DNA from: Mycolicibacter kumamotonensis
Lineage (GTDB): Bacteria > Actinomycetota > Actinomycetes > Mycobacteriales > Mycobacteriaceae
DNA length: 64,000 nucleotides
NCBI RefSeq assembly: GCF_002086285.1
Contig: NZ_MVHU01000001.1
Span: 248,001-312,000, forward strand
Direction of reading: 5' to 3'
Shown here: positions 61,628 to 64,000 of the stretch, one piece after another
Position numbering within the stretch: the first letter of the stretch is position 1
Layout: each line of letters starts with the position of its first letter
The notes under the pieces: model-generated
Databases searched by the model: none
The model's input: only the letters and a program-made list of their open reading frames with translations
What the model was told of the DNA's origin: nothing
Translations under genes and position numbers: made by a program

Positions 61628-64000
61628 CTAGGCGCCGGTGTGCAGGCCGGCGTCCTGCAAGGCTCGGCGCGCGTAGGCGCGAACATCGGCGTCGCTGTCC
61701 TTCACCGCGATACTCAACGCATCCCGCGCGGCCGGATCCGCCCCGGCCCATCGTGTCAATCCCAGCACCGCCGCTTTGCGGACGTCGAGGTGGGGGTCGT
61801 CGAGCGCCACGGCCAGGCGGGGCACTGCCACCGCGGCGTGCGAGCCGCCCAGTGCGCGTGCCGCCCCGACCCGTACCTGCCACGCCGACTCGTTCAGCGC
61901 CGGGTCGACCGCAGCGATATCGTCGTCGCTGCAACCGAGTTCGCCGAGTGCGGCCAGTGCCGCGGCACGCACCAGCGGGTCCGGGTCGCCGATCAGCAGA
62001 CGGACCGTGTCGGCTCCGGCGCGCAGGGTTGCGCACGCGTCGGCGACCGCGATACGCACCTCACGATTGCCGTCCCCGGCGGCGGTGGCCACCGTGGACG
62101 CGTCGTCGACCGAGACCAGCGCACGCACCGCCTCGATGCGCACCCGATGGTCGGGATCGGCCAGCGCGGCGTGATATCGCGCCGGATCGCCAACGCGCCG
62201 ACTGGACAGCAGATACACCACGCAGGCGCGCACCACCGGGTCCGCGGACTCCAGCTGCGCACCGGCCGCCGCCGGGTCGGCCACCACTTCGACCAGTTCC
62301 CGCACACCGTCGGCGGCGCTGCGCCGCACCCCGGCGTCCTCGTCGGCGAGCGCGCCGAACAACGCGGATTCGTAGCCGTCCGGGGTGTGTTCGGTCAGGG
62401 CGGCGACCGCGGTGCGCCGCACCCCGGGGTCGGGGTCGTCGAGGTACTCGGCGAGTTCGGCCAGCGTCGGTTCCTCCAGGGCGACGACGGTAGCGATCCG
62501 CGGCGACGGCGGGTGCGAGGCCCCCTGCGGTAAGACCCGCGTTTGTGCGGTCGCGGGCGCCTGGCCGCCCAGCAGCGGCGGCTGCGACACCGGGTGCACC
62601 GACTGGTCGGCCGGCGGCAGCCCGTCGAATTCGGGCACCGCGACGAAATACGGTGCAACCGGGCGTTTGAGGAACTCCATCTGTCCGTCGGCCCCTTTTC
62701 GCACATTGAGGTGATAACCCCACTGTTCGTCGTCGCGGCCGGGCAGATCGGCGCGCTCGTGGTAGAGACCCCAACGCGACTCGGTGCGCGTCAGTGACGT
62801 CCGGGCCGCCAGCTCCGCGCAGTCCCGGATGAACGACACCTCGACCGCCCGCATCAACTCGTGCGGGCTGCGCGCTCCCATCTCGGCGATCTCACCGCGC
62901 ATCCGCTCGAATGTGTGCACCGCCAGCGACAGCTTGGCGGCCGTCTTGGGCGGCGCCACATAGTCGTTGACGAACCGGCGCAGCTTGTATTCCACCTGCT
63001 GCTGCGGCGGGCCGTCGGGGTGGCGCAGCGGACGATAGATCAGATCATGGGCGTCGGCGAGCTGGTCGGCCGGAAGATCCCGCGGGGCAGCGATATCGGC
63101 CAGGGTGGACGCAGCGTGCGCACCGGCCAGGTCACCGAACACGAAGGCGCCGATCATGTAATTGTGCGGCACGCAGGCCAGATCACCCGCCGCATACAGG
63201 CCGGGCACGGTGGTGCGGGCGTGCTCGTCGACCCACACCCCGGAGGCGGAATGCCCAGAGCACAGCCCGATCTCGGAGATGTGCATCTCCACGTCGTGGG
63301 TGCGGTAGTCGTGCCCCCGGTTCGCGTGAAAGGTTCCGCGGGTGGGCCGCTCGGTGGTGTGCAGGATGTTCTCCAGCGCTGAGAGCGTCTCGTCGGGCAG
63401 GTGCGACACCTTGAGGTAGATCGGGCCCCGCGCGGAGTCGATCTCCGATTTGACCTCGGCCATCATCTGCCCTGACCAGTAGTCGGAGTCGACGAACCGC
63501 TCCCCCAGCGCATTGACCTGGTAACCGCCGAACGGGTTGGCCACATACGCGCACGCCGGTCCGTTGTAGTCCTTGATCAGCGGGTTGACTTGAAAGCATT
63601 CGATGCCGGACAGCTCGGCGCCGGCGTGGTAGGCCATCGAGTAGCCGTCGCCGGCATTGGTCGGGTTCTCGTAGGTACCGTACAGATAGCCCGACGCCGG
63701 TAGGCCCAGACGCCCGCACGGCCCGGTGGCCAGCACCACCGCCTTGGCGCCCACGGCGACGAATTCGCCGGTCCGGGTGTGCAACGCGGCCGCCCCCACC
63801 GCTCGGCCGCCCAGGGTGAGTACCCGTACCGGCATCAGCCGGTTCTCGATGCGGATCTTCTCGCGCATCGAACGTTGCCGCAGTACACGGTAGAGCGCCT
63901 TCTTGACGTCCTTGCCCTCGGGCATCGGCAGCACATAGGAGCCGGAGCGGTGCACCCGCCGGACCGCGTACTCGCCGCGGGAGTCCTTCTCGAACTTCAC
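61628..64000 (-). CDS. FAD-dependent succinate dehydrogenase/fumarate reductase-type flavoprotein fused to HEAT repeats (N-terminus cut by window edge)
   Basis: At least 790 residues are visible. The N-terminal part (about 1-470) is an Sdh/Frd/AprA-type flavoprotein lacking its first Rossmann strand in this window: VVLATGPCGRLGLPASGYLYGTYE, FQVNPLIKDYNG, and the FAD-binding VPGLYAAGDLACVPHNYMIGAFVFG. The C-terminal part (about 530-790) is a run of HEAT-like repeats (for example [73 protein letters not shown]). The arrangement resembles adenylylsulfate-reductase-like oxidoreductases of actinobacteria. HEAT repeats usually dock partners. The substrate is unknown. Confidence 0.82.
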   Translation of the reverse strand: MKFEKDSRGEYAVRRVHRSGSYVLPMPEGKDVKKALYRVLRQRSMREKIRIENRLMPVRVLTLGGRAVGAAALHTRTGEFVAVGAKAVVLATGPCGRLGLPASGYLYGTYENPTNAGDGYSMAYHAGAELSGIECFQVNPLIKDYNGPACAYVANPFGGYQVNALGERFVDSDYWSGQMMAEVKSEIDSARGPIYLKVSHLPDETLSALENILHTTERPTRGTFHANRGHDYRTHDVEMHISEIGLCSGHSASGVWVDEHARTTVPGLYAAGDLACVPHNYMIGAFVFGDLAGAHAASTLADIAAPRDLPADQLADAHDLIYRPLRHPDGPPQQQVEYKLRRFVNDYVAPPKTAAKLSLAVHTFERMRGEIAEMGARSPHELMRAVEVSFIRDCAELAARTSLTRTESRWGLYHERADLPGRDDEQWGYHLNVRKGADGQMEFLKRPVAPYFVAVPEFDGLPPADQSVHPVSQPPLLGGQAPATAQTRVLPQGASHPPSPRIATVVALEEPTLAELAEYLDDPDPGVRRTAVAALTEHTPDGYESALFGALADEDAGVRRSAADGVRELVEVVADPAAAGAQLESADPVVRACVVYLLSSRRVGDPARYHAALADPDHRVRIEAVRALVSVDDASTVATAAGDGNREVRIAVADACATLRAGADTVRLLIGDPDPLVRAAALAALGELGCSDDDIAAVDPALNESAWQVRVGAARALGGSHAAVAVPRLAVALDDPHLDVRKAAVLGLTRWAGADPAARDALSIAVKDSDADVRAYARRALQDAGLHTGA

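Overview
The window is high-GC DNA from a mycobacterium, most likely a non-tuberculous species. Gene content and order follow the Mycobacterium tuberculosis stretch from pyrR to secG (Rv1379-Rv1440), here mostly on the minus strand, with lineage-specific insertions. I see no rRNA, tRNA, CRISPR array or transposase.

Layout. (1) 1-6990: a hypoxia/dormancy (DosR-type) island holding an Rv2004c-like ATPase, a phosphoribosyltransferase/erythromycin-esterase fusion (Rv2030c-like), the B12-dependent ribonucleotide reductase nrdZ, the alpha-crystallin hspX and a tandem universal stress protein. Candidate DosR boxes lie about 54-74 bp from four of the start codons. (2) 7012-10323: secG and the glycolytic run tpiA-pgk-gap. 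(3) 10422-13561: a DUF3556 membrane protein and a 13E12-family HNH protein whose 3' end runs into it. (4) 13658-21816: whiA-yvcK-rapZ-uvrC, the Rv1417 PH-domain protein and the riboflavin genes ribH, ribA2 and ribC. (5) 21917-25783: a regulatory module with a double HxlR regulator, a carotenoid-cleavage-type oxygenase and a divergent thiolase, sharing a 29-bp palindrome. (6) 25830-28072: lprG-P55, lipid transport. (7) 28118-32508: ribG, rpe, rsmB, fmt. (8) 32571-35540: a second stress island with two universal stress proteins around an Acg-type nitroreductase. (9) 35556-42478: priA, a DUF1023 hydrolase, a YhhN membrane protein, a lipase and a Baeyer-Villiger monooxygenase. (10) 42561-48621: metK, a tetR/amine-oxidase-like pair, coaBC, rpoZ, gmk and mihF. 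(11) 49310-58383: a small secreted protein and the complete pyrimidine operon pyrR-pyrB-pyrC-Rv1382-carA-carB-pyrF, with a PyrR-binding-loop match in its leader. (12) 58596-64000: a serine beta-lactamase-like protein, a tetR/flavin monooxygenase pair, and a flavoprotein fused to HEAT repeats that is cut by the window edge.

The most unusual signal is at the junctions of the riboflavin/uvrC/whiA gene runs. Between rpe and ribG there are six tandem 53-bp units. Each unit encodes an 18-residue mini-ORF that starts on an ATGA overlap and stops on the next, so translation could pass hand to hand from rpe to ribG. Single or modified units with the same overlapping stop/start design lie at ribA2-ribH and rapZ-yvcK, and an unrelated in-frame 54-bp double repeat lies before uvrC. 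These resemble mycobacterial interspersed repetitive units (MIRU). The other recurring theme is short palindromic operators next to local regulators (HxlR, TetR, TetR), and -10 hexamers six or seven bases before start codons, which suggests leaderless mRNAs.
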